The position numbers and the translations under genes were made by a program. DNA of 64,000 bases from Alcaligenes pakistanensis. GTDB taxonomy: Bacteria > Pseudomonadota > Gammaproteobacteria > Burkholderiales > Burkholderiaceae_B. The DNA lies in NCBI RefSeq assembly GCF_014652815.1, contig NZ_BMZN01000004.1:127137-191136 (forward strand), read 5' to 3'. This document shows, in pieces, positions 53,896-62,946 of this stretch (positions are counted from its first letter, which is position 1; every line of letters starts with the position of its first letter). The notes beneath the pieces are model-generated. The model was not told the DNA's origin and ran no database searches. It saw only the letters and a list, made by a program, of their open reading frames with translations.

Positions 53896-55586
53896 AAAAC
53901 CGTCCCGAACAAGAAACCGCCAGCCAAAATCTGAAACAGGCCGGGATTCACGATTTAATGGCCCGCCTGCTGGCCTCGCGTGGCGTGACTGACATTGCGC
54001 AGATCGATCCGGCCTGGCGCAATATGATTCCGCCTAGTCTGCTGACTCAGGCGCGAGAGGCGGCAGTGCTGTTGGCAGACGCCATCGCCCGCCGTGATCG
54101 CATGTTGATCATTGCCGATTACGACTGCGACGGCGCAACTGCCTGTGCCGTGGGCCTACGGGCACTGCGCAGCATGGGCGCCGTGGTGGACTTTCTGGTC
54201 CCGAACCGCTTTGAAACAGGCTATGGCCTGTCACCTGCTGTAGTGGAACTGGCCGAACAACACCCCTCTGGCAAGCCTGACCTGCTGATTACCGTGGATA
54301 ACGGCATCGCCAGTATTGATGGGGTGGAAGCCGCTCATATGGCTGGCATGCAGGTTCTGGTCACCGATCACCACTTGCCCGGTGACGAGTTGCCTGAGGC
54401 CCTGGCGATTGTGAATCCCAATCAGCCCGGCTGCGAATTCCCTTCCAAGAATTTGGCTGGCGTAGGCGTTATTTTCTACCTGATGCTGGCTTTGCGCGCA
54501 GAGCTGCGACAGCGCGGTGTGTACGAGGCCAATGCGGGCCCCCGCCTGAATGAATTGGCTGATCTGGTGGCCCTGGGCACCGTGGCCGACGTCGTCAGCC
54601 TGGATGCCAATAACCGCCTGATCGTCACCCAAGGGCTGGAGCGCATGCGCAAAGGCCAGATGCAGGCAGGGCTGCGCGCCCTGTTCCAGGTGGCTGGCCG
54701 TGATCCACGCCAAGCCAGTGCGTTTGACCTGGGCTTTGCCTTAGGCCCCCGCATCAACGCCGCAGGCCGACTGGCCGACATGGCCTTGGGCATACGCTGC
54801 CTGATCACAGACGACGAGGAGGAGGCCGCTAGTCTGGCCAGTGAACTGGAAGACATGAACCAGGATCGCCGCTCGATTGAGCAATCCATGCGTGAAGAAG
54901 CCTTGCGCGCCGCCGAGCTGGCCGAACCGGATACCAGCGCCACCGTTTGCGTGTTTCACCCCGAATGGCATCAAGGCGTGGTCGGTCTGGTCGCATCTCG
55001 CCTGAAAGAAAAGTACTGGCGCCCTACCCTGGCATTTGCCCAGGGCGATGAAGGAGAAATCAAAGGCTCTGGCCGTTCGATTCCCGATGTACACCTGCGC
55101 GATGCGCTGGACTTGGTGTCCAAACGCTATCCCGGTCTGATTCTAAAATTCGGTGGCCACGCCATGGCGGCAGGCCTGACGATTGAAGAAGACAATTACG
55201 AAGTCTTTGTGCAGGCTTTTGAAGAAGCCGTGCAAGAGCTGACTGGCCGCTATCACTTTGATCCCATCATTGAAACTGACGGTTCGCTGGAGCCCGAGCA
55301 CATCAACATTACGGTGGCTGGACTATTGCAAAAGCAAGTCTGGGGAGCGGGCTTTCCAGCACCGGTTTTCCGCGACAATTTCTTCGTGCGCCAGCAACGT
55401 CTGCTCAAGAACAAGCATCTGAAATTAAGCCTGGAGCGTAACGGCGAGTACTTTGATGCGATCTGGTTCAATCGCGATACCTTGTTGCCTGAAAATATCG
55501 AAGCGGCCTACCGCCTGGATCAGAACGAATGGAATGGCAATGTCAGCGTGCAATTCATTATTGAGTTCGCCCAAGAACAAAGCTAA
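53874..55586 (+). CDS. recJ: Single-stranded-DNA-specific exonuclease RecJ
   Basis: A 570-residue 5'-3' exonuclease of recombination and mismatch repair. It begins at GTG 53874 or the GTG directly after it, with GGAG just upstream. The DHH catalytic core shows IIADYDCDGATACAVGLRAL (Asp82, 84, 86), LLITVDNGIASIDGVEAA and VLVTDHHLPGDELPEALAIVNPNQPGC. DLVALGTVADVV is motif IV. The DHHA1 domain has the FGGHAMAAGLTIEE motif, and an OB-fold ends the protein. The length matches E. coli RecJ (577). Confidence 0.97.
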   Translation: MVVTPILKNRPEQETASQNLKQAGIHDLMARLLASRGVTDIAQIDPAWRNMIPPSLLTQAREAAVLLADAIARRDRMLIIADYDCDGATACAVGLRALRSMGAVVDFLVPNRFETGYGLSPAVVELAEQHPSGKPDLLITVDNGIASIDGVEAAHMAGMQVLVTDHHLPGDELPEALAIVNPNQPGCEFPSKNLAGVGVIFYLMLALRAELRQRGVYEANAGPRLNELADLVALGTVADVVSLDANNRLIVTQGLERMRKGQMQAGLRALFQVAGRDPRQASAFDLGFALGPRINAAGRLADMALGIRCLITDDEEEAASLASELEDMNQDRRSIEQSMREEALRAAELAEPDTSATVCVFHPEWHQGVVGLVASRLKEKYWRPTLAFAQGDEGEIKGSGRSIPDVHLRDALDLVSKRYPGLILKFGGHAMAAGLTIEEDNYEVFVQAFEEAVQELTGRYHFDPIIETDGSLEPEHINITVAGLLQKQVWGAGFPAPVFRDNFFVRQQRLLKNKHLKLSLERNGEYFDAIWFNRDTLLPENIEAAYRLDQNEWNGNVSVQFIIEFAQEQS

Positions 55587-55604
55587 ACCAAGCCTCCCGT
55601 CGTT

Positions 55605-55686
55605 AAAAACCTGCTTTGTAAAACAGCCCCGCAAATTTTGGAGAGATCTCCTGTTTTTGCGGGGCTGTTTTACAAAGCAGGTTTTT
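55605..55686. terminator. Bidirectional terminator with 31-bp perfect stem
   Basis: Left arm 55605-55635 and right arm 55656-55686 are perfect 31-bp reverse complements, each ending in a run of A or T so that both strands have a T tract. The 20-nt loop contains the palindrome GGAGATC-like GGAGAGATCTCC. It lies between convergent recJ and an EamA gene. The stem is about three times longer than usual terminators. Confidence 0.9.
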
Positions 55687-55696
55687 TTATGGGAAG

Positions 55697-56620
55697 TCAG
55701 GACGATTTAAGGGCAGACCGGCCTGGCAAAGTCGCCAATACCAGACCTGCCAAAGCCAAGATAAAGGCGTAGACATGCACGGTGGTAAAGCTTTCTCCCA
55801 GCACCAACACACCCACCGCCGCCGTGCCCAAGGGCATCAAAACCATAAAAACAGCCGCCTGTGAGGCTGGTACAAAACGCACGCCAGTCATCCACAGCCA
55901 TACTGTCCAGACACTGGCCGCCAATGAATAGAAAACCAGCAATGGCCAGACCCAGCCTGTCGGTGCCGTGAAATCAAACCCCCAAGCGGCGTATAGGCCC
56001 AGAGGGGTAATTAAAACCAAACTGCACAGATTGATAATCGCGCTGATGCGCTTGGGGCTAAGCACGGCAGTCAAACGCTTACCGATGACGGCATAGGCAG
56101 ACTCGCACAAAACGGCGCAAAAAATCAGCGCATTGCCCAGCCAAATTTTAGCCGGGTCTAATTGCTCCACACCATGATCATCAGCCTGCACCAAAGCCAG
56201 CAAAGCGATACCGCCCACCCCTAAGGCCAAAGATGCCCAAGTGCGTGGACCTATGCTTTCTTTCAGGAAATACCAGCTGAACAAAGCCACCATGCCGGGA
56301 ATAGCAGACAGAATTACCCCTGCAGATACCGCACTGGTCATGCTGATGCCGGTCACCATGCACAAGGTGAACATGAAGTTGCCCAGAAAAGACTCCAGAA
56401 AAATCAGGCCACGGGTACGCCTATCCAGCACAGGTTCGCTGGCCGGTTTGCGCAGCCAACGCAACATGGCAATTCCACCAATCCCGAAACGTAGCCAAGC
56501 CAATAAAAACACGGGCAAGGCAGCGACCAAAGGCCGCGTCAAGGCGATGTAACTTCCCACCAAAGTCATGGACAGAGCCAAACAGGCATAAGCCCCCAGA
56601 CGTGATCCCGCTGTGTTCAC
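55697..56620 (-). CDS. EamA-family (DMT) exporter
   Basis: A 307-residue ten-helix protein with two EamA repeats. Recognisable parts are LVGSYIALTRPLVAALPVFLLAWLRFGIGGIAML in the first half and GNALIFCAVLCESAYAVIGKRLTAVLSPKRISAI in the second, followed by PLGTAAVGVLVLGESFTTVHVYAFILALAGLVL. It is convergent with recJ across the long terminator hairpin. It stands alone; the substrate is unknown. Confidence 0.88.
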   Translation of the reverse strand: MNTAGSRLGAYACLALSMTLVGSYIALTRPLVAALPVFLLAWLRFGIGGIAMLRWLRKPASEPVLDRRTRGLIFLESFLGNFMFTLCMVTGISMTSAVSAGVILSAIPGMVALFSWYFLKESIGPRTWASLALGVGGIALLALVQADDHGVEQLDPAKIWLGNALIFCAVLCESAYAVIGKRLTAVLSPKRISAIINLCSLVLITPLGLYAAWGFDFTAPTGWVWPLLVFYSLAASVWTVWLWMTGVRFVPASQAAVFMVLMPLGTAAVGVLVLGESFTTVHVYAFILALAGLVLATLPGRSALKSS

Positions 56621-56967
56621 CTACGATCTCCTAATACACACACTTGCAAGGCAGCTAATCAAAATACCGCTAAGGCCAAGGTCTACAATACGCCCGAGCT
56701 CGGCCTTCCAGGATAAAAAACATGCTCTGCCATGTTGCCCGTTTCGCTCACACCTGCCCGTACCCCTGACCTTACCCAGATCACCCCGTACAGCCCCGTG
56801 TTGCCAGCGCTTTATCCCATCCCACCGGAAGTCCGTGTCGCCAGCCCTTAAGCAGGTCTGCGATTGACGGCCCCTACCCCGGCCCGACACATGCTGCTCC
56901 CCGTAACAGACTAATCCGCACCGCGCGGGCCTACCGGCCAGCCGTGCTCCTTGAAGGATATTTCATC
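56621..56967. other. 347-bp intergenic region before the BASS transporter
   Basis: Shared upstream region of the EamA gene (-) and the BASS gene (+). The plus strand is C-rich and poor in G over about 200 nt. A 10-bp palindrome CCGAGCTCGG is near 56694. No known riboswitch pattern (including the thiamine-pyrophosphate core) was recognised, and no ORF of note is present. Confidence 0.4.
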
Positions 56968-57903
56968 ATGCAGGCTATCGCCCGCCTGAGCCGTTTTGTT
57001 GGCAATACCTTTGCCATCTGGGTTCTACTGTTTGCCATTCTGGCCTTTTACTTCCCCGACCACTACCGCTGGTTAGGCGCCTATATTGTTCCACTTCTGG
57101 GCATCATCATGTTCGGTATGGGGCTGACTTTGTCGCGCCAGGACTTTGCCGAAGTGTTTGTGCGCCCTGGCCGTGTGGCTATTGGCGTACTGGGACAGTT
57201 CATTATCATGCCCGGCCTGGCCTGGTTTCTGACCTACGCTTTTTCCCTGCCACCCGAGCTGGCGATTGGTGTGATTCTGGTCGGTTGTTGCCCCGGCGGC
57301 ACCTCCTCTAATGTGATGACTTTTCTAGCCCGTGGCGACTTGGCCCTGTCAGTTGCCATCACGTCGGTCACCACTTTGCTGGCCCCTGTCGTCACCCCCG
57401 CCCTGATTTATTTTCTGGCCAGTCAGTGGCTGGAAGTTAGTGCCTCGGCGATGTTCTGGTCCATTGTTCAGGTAGTGATTCTGCCCATCGCCCTGGGTAT
57501 TATTGTGCAGTCCCTGTTGGGTGAGAAAGTCAAAGCCGGTGTAGCGGCCCTGCCTCTGATCTCGGTTATCGCCATCGTCGCCATTGTGGCTGCCGTTGTC
57601 GCTGGCAATCAGGCCAAGATTGCGACCAGCGGCTTGCTGGTGTTCTCCGTCGTGGTTTTGCACAATACGCTGGGCTATATCCTGGGTTATGTGCTGGCAC
57701 GCTTAAGCGGCATGCCTTTGGCACAGCGTAAAACCTTGTCCATTGAAGTGGGCATGCAGAACTCGGGCCTGGGTGTAGCGCTGGCCAGCGCACACTTCTC
57801 GCCACTGGCCGCGGTGCCCAGCGCGATTTTCAGCGTCTGGCACAATATTTCCGGTCCTTTGGTCGCGACTATTTTCCGTCGCATGGGTGATGGCAAGCAA
57901 TAA
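56968..57903 (+). CDS. Bile acid:sodium symporter (BASS) family transporter
   Basis: A 311-residue ten-helix protein. ATG 56968 has AAGGA 9-10 nt upstream; an in-frame GTG at 56944 precedes the ribosome site and is rejected. The crossover motif GVILVGCCPGGTSSNVMTFLARGDLALSVAITSVTTLLAPVVTP (about residues 98-140) and SIEVGMQNSGLGVALASAHF (about 260) are the two sodium/substrate regions of the family. Bacterial members carry bile acids, pantothenate precursors or other organic anions. The natural substrate is not known here. Confidence 0.92.
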   Translation: MQAIARLSRFVGNTFAIWVLLFAILAFYFPDHYRWLGAYIVPLLGIIMFGMGLTLSRQDFAEVFVRPGRVAIGVLGQFIIMPGLAWFLTYAFSLPPELAIGVILVGCCPGGTSSNVMTFLARGDLALSVAITSVTTLLAPVVTPALIYFLASQWLEVSASAMFWSIVQVVILPIALGIIVQSLLGEKVKAGVAALPLISVIAIVAIVAAVVAGNQAKIATSGLLVFSVVVLHNTLGYILGYVLARLSGMPLAQRKTLSIEVGMQNSGLGVALASAHFSPLAAVPSAIFSVWHNISGPLVATIFRRMGDGKQ

Positions 57904-57943
57904 TCGGCTGCCACGCACCAAGGATTGAACGCTAGCCCGTCAC

Positions 57944-57981
57944 CCCCAAAAGGGGCGCTCTTCCGAGCGCCCCTTTTGGGG
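57944..57981. terminator. Hairpin between convergent BASS and EamA genes
   Basis: Perfect 17-bp stem, CCCCAAAAGGGGCGCTC / GAGCGCCCCTTTTGGGG, with TTCC loop. There is no T run right after it, but its position 40 bp after the BASS stop and between convergent genes fits termination in both directions. Confidence 0.7.
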
Positions 57982-58030
57982 TCCAGCAGATTGAAAGACA
58001 ACTGAGCACGGGCTAAACCGTCGCCAACCC

Positions 58031-58936
58031 TCAGTTTTTACGCGATGAGACGTAGATCCCGCCCACAATCAGCAGGAAAGCCGCGGCGTGGTAGGGCTTG
58101 GGGGTGTCGCCCAGAATAAAGACCGACATCAGCGCAGCGAATACCGGCATCAGGTTCACAAAGAAACCCGCTGTTGCCGCACCCACCCGTTGGACCGCAA
58201 CGCCCCAGCAGCGCAAGGCCACCAAAGCCGGACCCGTGCCCACGTACAAAATGGCCAGCACCAGACCCCAGCTCCAGTCGATATGCCAGTCGGTGAACTG
58301 CCACTCCATCGCCGCAAAAGCGCCGGACCAGATCAGGCCAAAAAAGACCTGCGCCATCACAACCGTCGCCCAGGTTTCAGCAATCACTCCTTCATGGCGA
58401 CGTGTGCTGAGCATCCAGCTGTAAACGGCCCAGGCAATGGTCGCGATCACCATATAGACGTCGCCGGGCACAAAACTGAAGGCCAGTAGCTCCTGCCAGT
58501 CCGCACGTGTCAGCACCAGTACGACACCCAGCAAAGACATCAGGCCGCCAATCAGCTGCCGCCCATTGACCTTGGCCTTGAAGAACATACGCCCGATCAC
58601 CAGCATCCAGAACGGCAGGCTGGCATTGACCAGTGTCACGTTAATAGGAGACGAGCTTTGCAAAGCCAAGTACTGCAGGGCGTTATAGATACCTATACCT
58701 AACAAACCGAGAATCGAGTAGCGCTTCCAGTTAGTCCACAGATTGCTGCCACGTCGCAGGACCTGACGCCCGACAAACAGCAAAATCGTGAAGGCCACCA
58801 GCCAACGGAAAAAATTCAGGGTAATAGGGGGAACCTGATCATGAATCAAGCGCCCCACAATGGCATTGCTGGCCCACAAAATAGTGGGTAAAACCAGCAA
58901 GGCGGTCGTGCCGGGGGTCAGTTTCTGAGTGCTCAC
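58031..58936 (-). CDS. EamA-family (DMT) exporter
   Basis: A 301-residue ten-helix protein, third EamA gene in the window. PTILWASNAIVGRLIHDQVPPITLNFFRWLVAFTILL is the first-repeat start; GDVYMVIATIAWAVYSWMLSTRRHEGVIAETWATVV begins the second repeat; LMPVFAALMSVFILGDTPKPYHAAAFLLIVGGIYVSSRKN ends it. It stands alone on the minus strand, with a palindrome-rich promoter region upstream near 59.07 kb. Confidence 0.88.
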   Translation of the reverse strand: MSTQKLTPGTTALLVLPTILWASNAIVGRLIHDQVPPITLNFFRWLVAFTILLFVGRQVLRRGSNLWTNWKRYSILGLLGIGIYNALQYLALQSSSPINVTLVNASLPFWMLVIGRMFFKAKVNGRQLIGGLMSLLGVVLVLTRADWQELLAFSFVPGDVYMVIATIAWAVYSWMLSTRRHEGVIAETWATVVMAQVFFGLIWSGAFAAMEWQFTDWHIDWSWGLVLAILYVGTGPALVALRCWGVAVQRVGAATAGFFVNLMPVFAALMSVFILGDTPKPYHAAAFLLIVGGIYVSSRKN

Positions 58937-59068
58937 AAGCCTGTCCTAAAAAACGGAAACGGCGCATGTGATCCTTCATCAGGTCAACACTGCGCCGTTA
59001 CGATTGGCCCTAGTATATAGGCAAGAACACCCTCCCCTCTACGGCTTTACTTTGCGGTTTGTGCAGGC

Positions 59069-59113
59069 TTGACCTGGTCAATCTTTGACCAATCCATAAA
59101 TATTATTTATAAT
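59069..59113 (+). promoter_or_regulatory. Strong sigma-70-type promoter overlapped by TTGACC palindromes
   Basis: TTGACC (59085-59090), a 17-bp spacer and TATAAT (59108-59113) make a near-consensus promoter on the plus strand. The -35 box lies in overlapping perfect palindromes: TTGACC-T-GGTCAA (59069-59081) and TGGTCAA-TCT-TTGACCA (59075-59091). A dimeric regulator with TTGACC half-sites is implied. The next annotated plus-strand gene is infA, 520 bp downstream. Confidence 0.65.
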
Positions 59114-59637
59114 CATGGAATTGTCACGTCATGGCGCTGATCTTTTTTAGCCCATCCCATCCACGCTCGTCTGACCATCAAACCGCCAGATGCAGCTATC
59201 AAGGGTAAATCGGCCTTGAAACACACCCACTTTTGGGCATAAAGCTTGACCCGTTCAAGCACCCCAAGTGCGCTACTTGGCACCACTACGACACCCGTTG
59301 ACGGCATGGGTCCATCCCATCTGCCACTGTGTGGGTCTACACTCTCGACAGTTATCGGTTTTGTTGCCTTTGTTTCAAACGGACAGACGCGATATGTGGG
59401 CGTCCCCGTTTTAACCAAGCTTGAACAGCGATCGTGTTTCCAATTAGATCAACCCAGCCCCGTCTGGAACGATACGCTCCTGACTAGCACAGTTTCATCT
59501 CGATTTTTACGGGCCTAGTGCAAGCTGGACTCATGATGCCGCGCATGCGGCTCGTCGGTCTTCCCTTGCGGCTATGCCCTCCTGTCCCGCCCCTTTGGGC
59601 CTGACGGGAGTTATTATTTTTAAAGGAATCCCGTTAT
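59114..59637 (+). other. Unassigned 0.5-kb region between promoter and infA
   Basis: Either a long leader of infA, an unannotated small RNA, or a decayed gene. Two adjacent inverted repeats, GCTTGA-N5-TCAAGC (59244-59260) and CCAAGT-N5-ACTTGG (59264-59280), could fold in RNA. Open frames of 101 codons (59113-59418, -) and 90 codons (59246-59518, +) begin with TTG and lack ribosome sites; I do not accept them as genes. The sequence just before infA has AAAGGA 12 nt from its ATG. Confidence 0.4.
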
Positions 59638-59907
59638 ATGGCCAAAGAAGAGTTACTTGAAATGCAAGGTTCCGTCACTGAAATCCTGCCCGACTCGCGC
59701 TTTCGTGTCACCCTGGAAAACGGTCACGCCGTTATCGCCTACACCGGCGGTAAAATGCGCAAGCACCATATCCGCATTTTGGCAGGTGACAGTGTCACCC
59801 TGGAAATGTCGCCCTACGACTTGAGCAAGGGTCGCATTATCTTCCGCCACTTGCCTAAACGTGTGGGTGGCCCTGTTACTCCTCGCCGTACGCCTCACCG
59901 CCGTTAA
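59638..59907 (+). CDS. infA: Translation initiation factor IF-1 (extended betaproteobacterial type)
   Basis: An 89-residue S1-like OB-fold protein that binds the ribosomal A site during initiation. [70 protein letters not shown] is the complete IF-1 core. It continues with a basic C-terminal tail ([17 protein letters not shown]) of about 17 residues that standard 72-residue IF-1 lacks. Betaproteobacteria often carry such an extended paralogue besides the copy in the ribosomal protein operon. It is not in a ribosomal operon here. Confidence 0.95.
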   Translation: MAKEELLEMQGSVTEILPDSRFRVTLENGHAVIAYTGGKMRKHHIRILAGDSVTLEMSPYDLSKGRIIFRHLPKRVGGPVTPRRTPHRR

Positions 59908-59920
59908 GCAGACACCGCCA

Positions 59921-59968
59921 CACCCCTGTCACAATTAGATGCAAAGATAACTACGCATGACAGGGGTG
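59921..59968. repeat. 11-bp inverted repeat between infA and the chemoreceptor gene
   Basis: CACCCCTGTCA (59921-59931) and TGACAGGGGTG (59958-59968) are perfect reverse complements 26 nt apart. No T tract follows, so it is either a weak terminator of infA or a regulatory site of the next gene. Confidence 0.6.
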
Positions 59969-60019
59969 CGACAAAAGAGATGATTGCTCAGGCGCACCTC
60001 ACACTTTGTGGGAGTCGCC

Positions 60020-61729
60020 TTGAAGAAATTACTCACGCTCAAAACAGGCTTTATCGCTTACTTTGCCGTTCTTAGCCTGTTTTTGATCCTGATGCTGCTT
60101 GCCTTGCAGCATCTAAGCCACAATATCGAGCAACGCAAACATCTGGAGGCCCAGCGCCACCAGACGACCGCGCTTAGCAAAGATTTCAAGCGCATCAGCG
60201 AATCAATCAGCCGCCAGACCATTGCCTTTGTGTCCAGCGAGCAAGTCGAATTTCAAGATAATTTCCGTCATTTGCTGGCCATCTTCACGGGCGCCCAGCC
60301 CGATCAAGACGGCGTGGCGAACACCATGCTGGACCGCTTTGGCGAATTAGAGCTGGAGCCGTCTGAGCTGGCACTCTTGCGCTCGGCTTATGAACAAACA
60401 CTGGAGCTGAGCCACGTTCAGCTTGAAGCCATTCAAACCACTAGCGGCCAGTTTGACGATGGCACAGGTGCAATCAGTATCGCCCTGCCCAATGCCTTGA
60501 TGGCCAAAGTGCTGGTGTTCAGCCAGCAATACCTTCAAGCCTCCACCCACATCACGAATACCCTGGATCAGTTCGAACATCAGTTCAGCCAACGCCTGGA
60601 TAATTCCCTGGAGCAGGCTGGTCGTAGCAGTGATCGCGCCTTCGGACTAGCACTGGCTGCCCTGGCCTCATTCTTCATCACGAGCACAGTAGCCCTACGC
60701 TTGCTGTATCGCTCTATTAAGCAGCCGCTGGACCAAGGGGCGAACCTGGCCAAAGAATTGGCTCAAGGCAAGCTTAATGCTCAATTAACGGTACGCCGTC
60801 ACGATGAGTTTGGCACCTTATTGACGGCGCTAAACGGCATCGGCCAAGGTGTGCAAACCGTAGTACATCAAATCCGCGAGCAAACCGGCTTAATTCGCGA
60901 TGGCTCGCATGCGATTGTGCTGGGCAGCCAAAACTTGAGCGAACAGATTCTGGACCAGTCCACTGAACTGAACCAGACCGTCAAAGCCATGGGCCAACTG
61001 GCTGATACTGTGCGTCAGAATGCCCAGCAAGCCCAAACAGCAGATCATCTGGCCCAGGACACCTCCAGCCAGGTTGCCCAAGGGAATCAGGCAGCACACC
61101 GCTTGCTCGACACCATCAATGCCATTGCCGACAGCTCGCACAAGATGAGCGAAATCACCAAACTGATCCGCAGCATCTCCTTCCAGACCAATATTCTGGC
61201 CTTGAATGCGGCCGTGGAAGCTGCCCGTGCCGGAGTCCATGGCCATGGCTTTGCTGTGGTCGCGGCCGAGGTGCGGAATCTGGCCTTGCGCTCCACCGAT
61301 GCCTTGCACCAAATCGCCACACTGATCTCCAGTTCGGTGGAACAAACCGAACAAAGCTCAGCCGCAGCCCGTAGCATGGCGCAGGTCATGGCCAATACAC
61401 AGCACAAGGTCAATGAGATGCGCGGCATTGTGGCCGACATTGCCCTGGCTTCCCAGGATCAGGCAACGCATATCGAGTACGTTAATCACGTCATGACACG
61501 CCTGGACCAGCAAGGTCAATCCAACCGCCAATTAGTTGAACACAGTGCCCATACAGCGCAGGAGCAGCTGGAACAGACCACCTTGCTCGCCCAAGTGGTG
61601 GCCCATTTCAGCCTGGATACGGCACTATCCGAGGAGCCTGCCCTCTCCCTTTCAGCCGCGCCAAGCTCGCGGGTTTACCATTCTGCGTCTGCCTACCGCA
61701 CACAGGCCTGCACAATGTCCGGCTCCTGA
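60020..61729 (+). CDS. Methyl-accepting chemotaxis protein
   Basis: A 569-residue chemoreceptor. I prefer TTG 60020, because GGGAG lies 5 nt upstream and MKKLLTLKTGFIAYFAVLSLFLILMLLAL is the usual start; an upstream in-frame TTG at 59984 is the alternative. Helix 1 is about residues 10-31 and helix 2 about 205-227, enclosing a helical periplasmic sensor of the four-helix type. HAMP follows, and the signalling hairpin shows ISFQTNILALNAAVEAARAGVHGHGFAVVAAEVRNLALRSTDA (about residues 390-432). There is no C-terminal NWETF-like pentapeptide. No che genes are nearby; the ligand is unknown. Confidence 0.93.
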   Translation: MKKLLTLKTGFIAYFAVLSLFLILMLLALQHLSHNIEQRKHLEAQRHQTTALSKDFKRISESISRQTIAFVSSEQVEFQDNFRHLLAIFTGAQPDQDGVANTMLDRFGELELEPSELALLRSAYEQTLELSHVQLEAIQTTSGQFDDGTGAISIALPNALMAKVLVFSQQYLQASTHITNTLDQFEHQFSQRLDNSLEQAGRSSDRAFGLALAALASFFITSTVALRLLYRSIKQPLDQGANLAKELAQGKLNAQLTVRRHDEFGTLLTALNGIGQGVQTVVHQIREQTGLIRDGSHAIVLGSQNLSEQILDQSTELNQTVKAMGQLADTVRQNAQQAQTADHLAQDTSSQVAQGNQAAHRLLDTINAIADSSHKMSEITKLIRSISFQTNILALNAAVEAARAGVHGHGFAVVAAEVRNLALRSTDALHQIATLISSSVEQTEQSSAAARSMAQVMANTQHKVNEMRGIVADIALASQDQATHIEYVNHVMTRLDQQGQSNRQLVEHSAHTAQEQLEQTTLLAQVVAHFSLDTALSEEPALSLSAAPSSRVYHSASAYRTQACTMSGS

Positions 61730-61749
61730 GCGGCCAATGCGTGCCATAG

Positions 61750-61776
61750 ACCTCCGATAAGGGTAAAATCGGAGGT
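61750..61776 (+). terminator. Hairpin after the chemoreceptor gene
   Basis: Perfect 9-bp stem ACCTCCGAT / ATCGGAGGT with a 9-nt loop, followed by only TTG. It lies 20 bp beyond the stop and 65 bp before prfB; weak terminator by sequence. Confidence 0.5.
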
Positions 61777-61840
61777 TTGCCGCGCGCCGCCTTACTGGCT
61801 GGAGCAGATGGCACCTCAAACATAGGAAAGCCGCTGAATC

Positions 61841-62945
61841 ATGGAATCGGAACGACTTAATCAACTGGAAGCCCGCCTTGCCGATTATTCGGAGCGGGAA
61901 AATGCCTTACGGAGGTATCTTTGACTACGATGACAAAGCACATCGTTTACACGTAGTCAATGCTGAACTGGAAGACCCCAACGTCTGGGACAAGCCTCAA
62001 CACGCTCAGGATCTGGGCCGCGAAAAGAAAAGTTTGGAGAACGTGGTGCATGTGCTGGACGCCTTGCACACGGGCTTGAAAGATTCGCAGGACCTGTTCG
62101 AGCTGGCCGCCATGGACGAGGACGATGCCACCATCGCCGCTATCGAAGAAGATTGCGCCGCCATGGCCAGCCGCATCGAAGAACTCGAATTCCGCCGCAT
62201 GTTCTCCAACCCGGCCGACCCCCTGAATTGCTTTATGGATATTCAGGCCGGTGCAGGTGGTACTGAAGCCCAGGACTGGGCCTCCATGCTGCTGCGCATG
62301 TACGTGCGCTATGCCGAGCACAAAGGCTTTAAAGCAGAAATTCTGGAGCAATCCGACGGGGACGTCGCCGGTATCAAATCAGCCTCCATCAAGATTGAAG
62401 GCGATTACGCCTACGGTTTCCTGCGTACTGAAACCGGCGTACACCGCCTGGTTCGCAAAAGCCCCTTTGATTCCTCCAACGGCCGCCATACCTCGTTCAC
62501 CAGCGTGTTCGTGTACCCGGAGATCGACGACTCCTTCGAGATCGAGATCAATCCGGCTGACTTGCGTGTCGATACCTACCGCGCCAGTGGTGCCGGTGGT
62601 CAGCACATTAACAAAACCGACTCGGCCGTTCGTCTTACCCACGAGCCCACCGGTATTGTGGTGCAGTGTCAGAACGACCGTTCGCAGCACCGTAACCGTG
62701 CCGAAGCCATGCAGATGCTGAAATCGCGCCTGTACGAGCTGGAAATGCGTAACCGCATGGCCGAGCAACAGAAGCTGGAAGATTCCAAAAGCGATGTAGG
62801 CTGGGGGCACCAGATCCGTTCCTACGTGCTGGACCAAAGCCGCATCAAGGATTTGCGTACCAACCTGGAAATGTCCAACACCCAAAAAGTGCTGGATGGC
62901 GATCTGGACCCCTTCATTCAGGCCAGCCTGAAACAAGGTATTTAA
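61841..62945 (+). CDS. prfB: Peptide chain release factor 2 with programmed +1 frameshift
   Basis: Release factor for UGA and UAA stop codons. Translation starts at ATG 61841 ([20 protein letters not shown]) and meets TGA at codon 28 (61922-61924). The site reads GGAGGTATCTTTGAC: an internal Shine-Dalgarno-like GGAGGT (61911-61916), the slippery CTT codon and TGA followed by C, as in E. coli. Skipping one base at 61922 continues in the main frame to 62945, giving 367 residues. The anticodon-like SPF motif is in [12 protein letters not shown], and the catalytic GGQ in [18 protein letters not shown]. Low RF2 lets the ribosome shift, so the protein regulates itself. Confidence 0.98.
61911..61925 (+). 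promoter_or_regulatory. prfB programmed frameshift signal
   Basis: GGAGGT, then AT, then CTT-TGA-C. The short distance between the Shine-Dalgarno-like element and CTT pushes the ribosome forward by one base when RF2 is scarce. Confidence 0.96.
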
Positions 62946-62946
62946 T

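Noticed and set aside
56621-56967. Riboswitch before the BASS transporter
   Set aside because: Some BASS genes have thiamine-type riboswitches, but the conserved core bases were not found.
59113-59518. Small genes of 101 (-) and 90 (+) codons upstream of infA
   Set aside because: Both start with TTG without ribosome sites and show no family resemblance; the region is better left unassigned.
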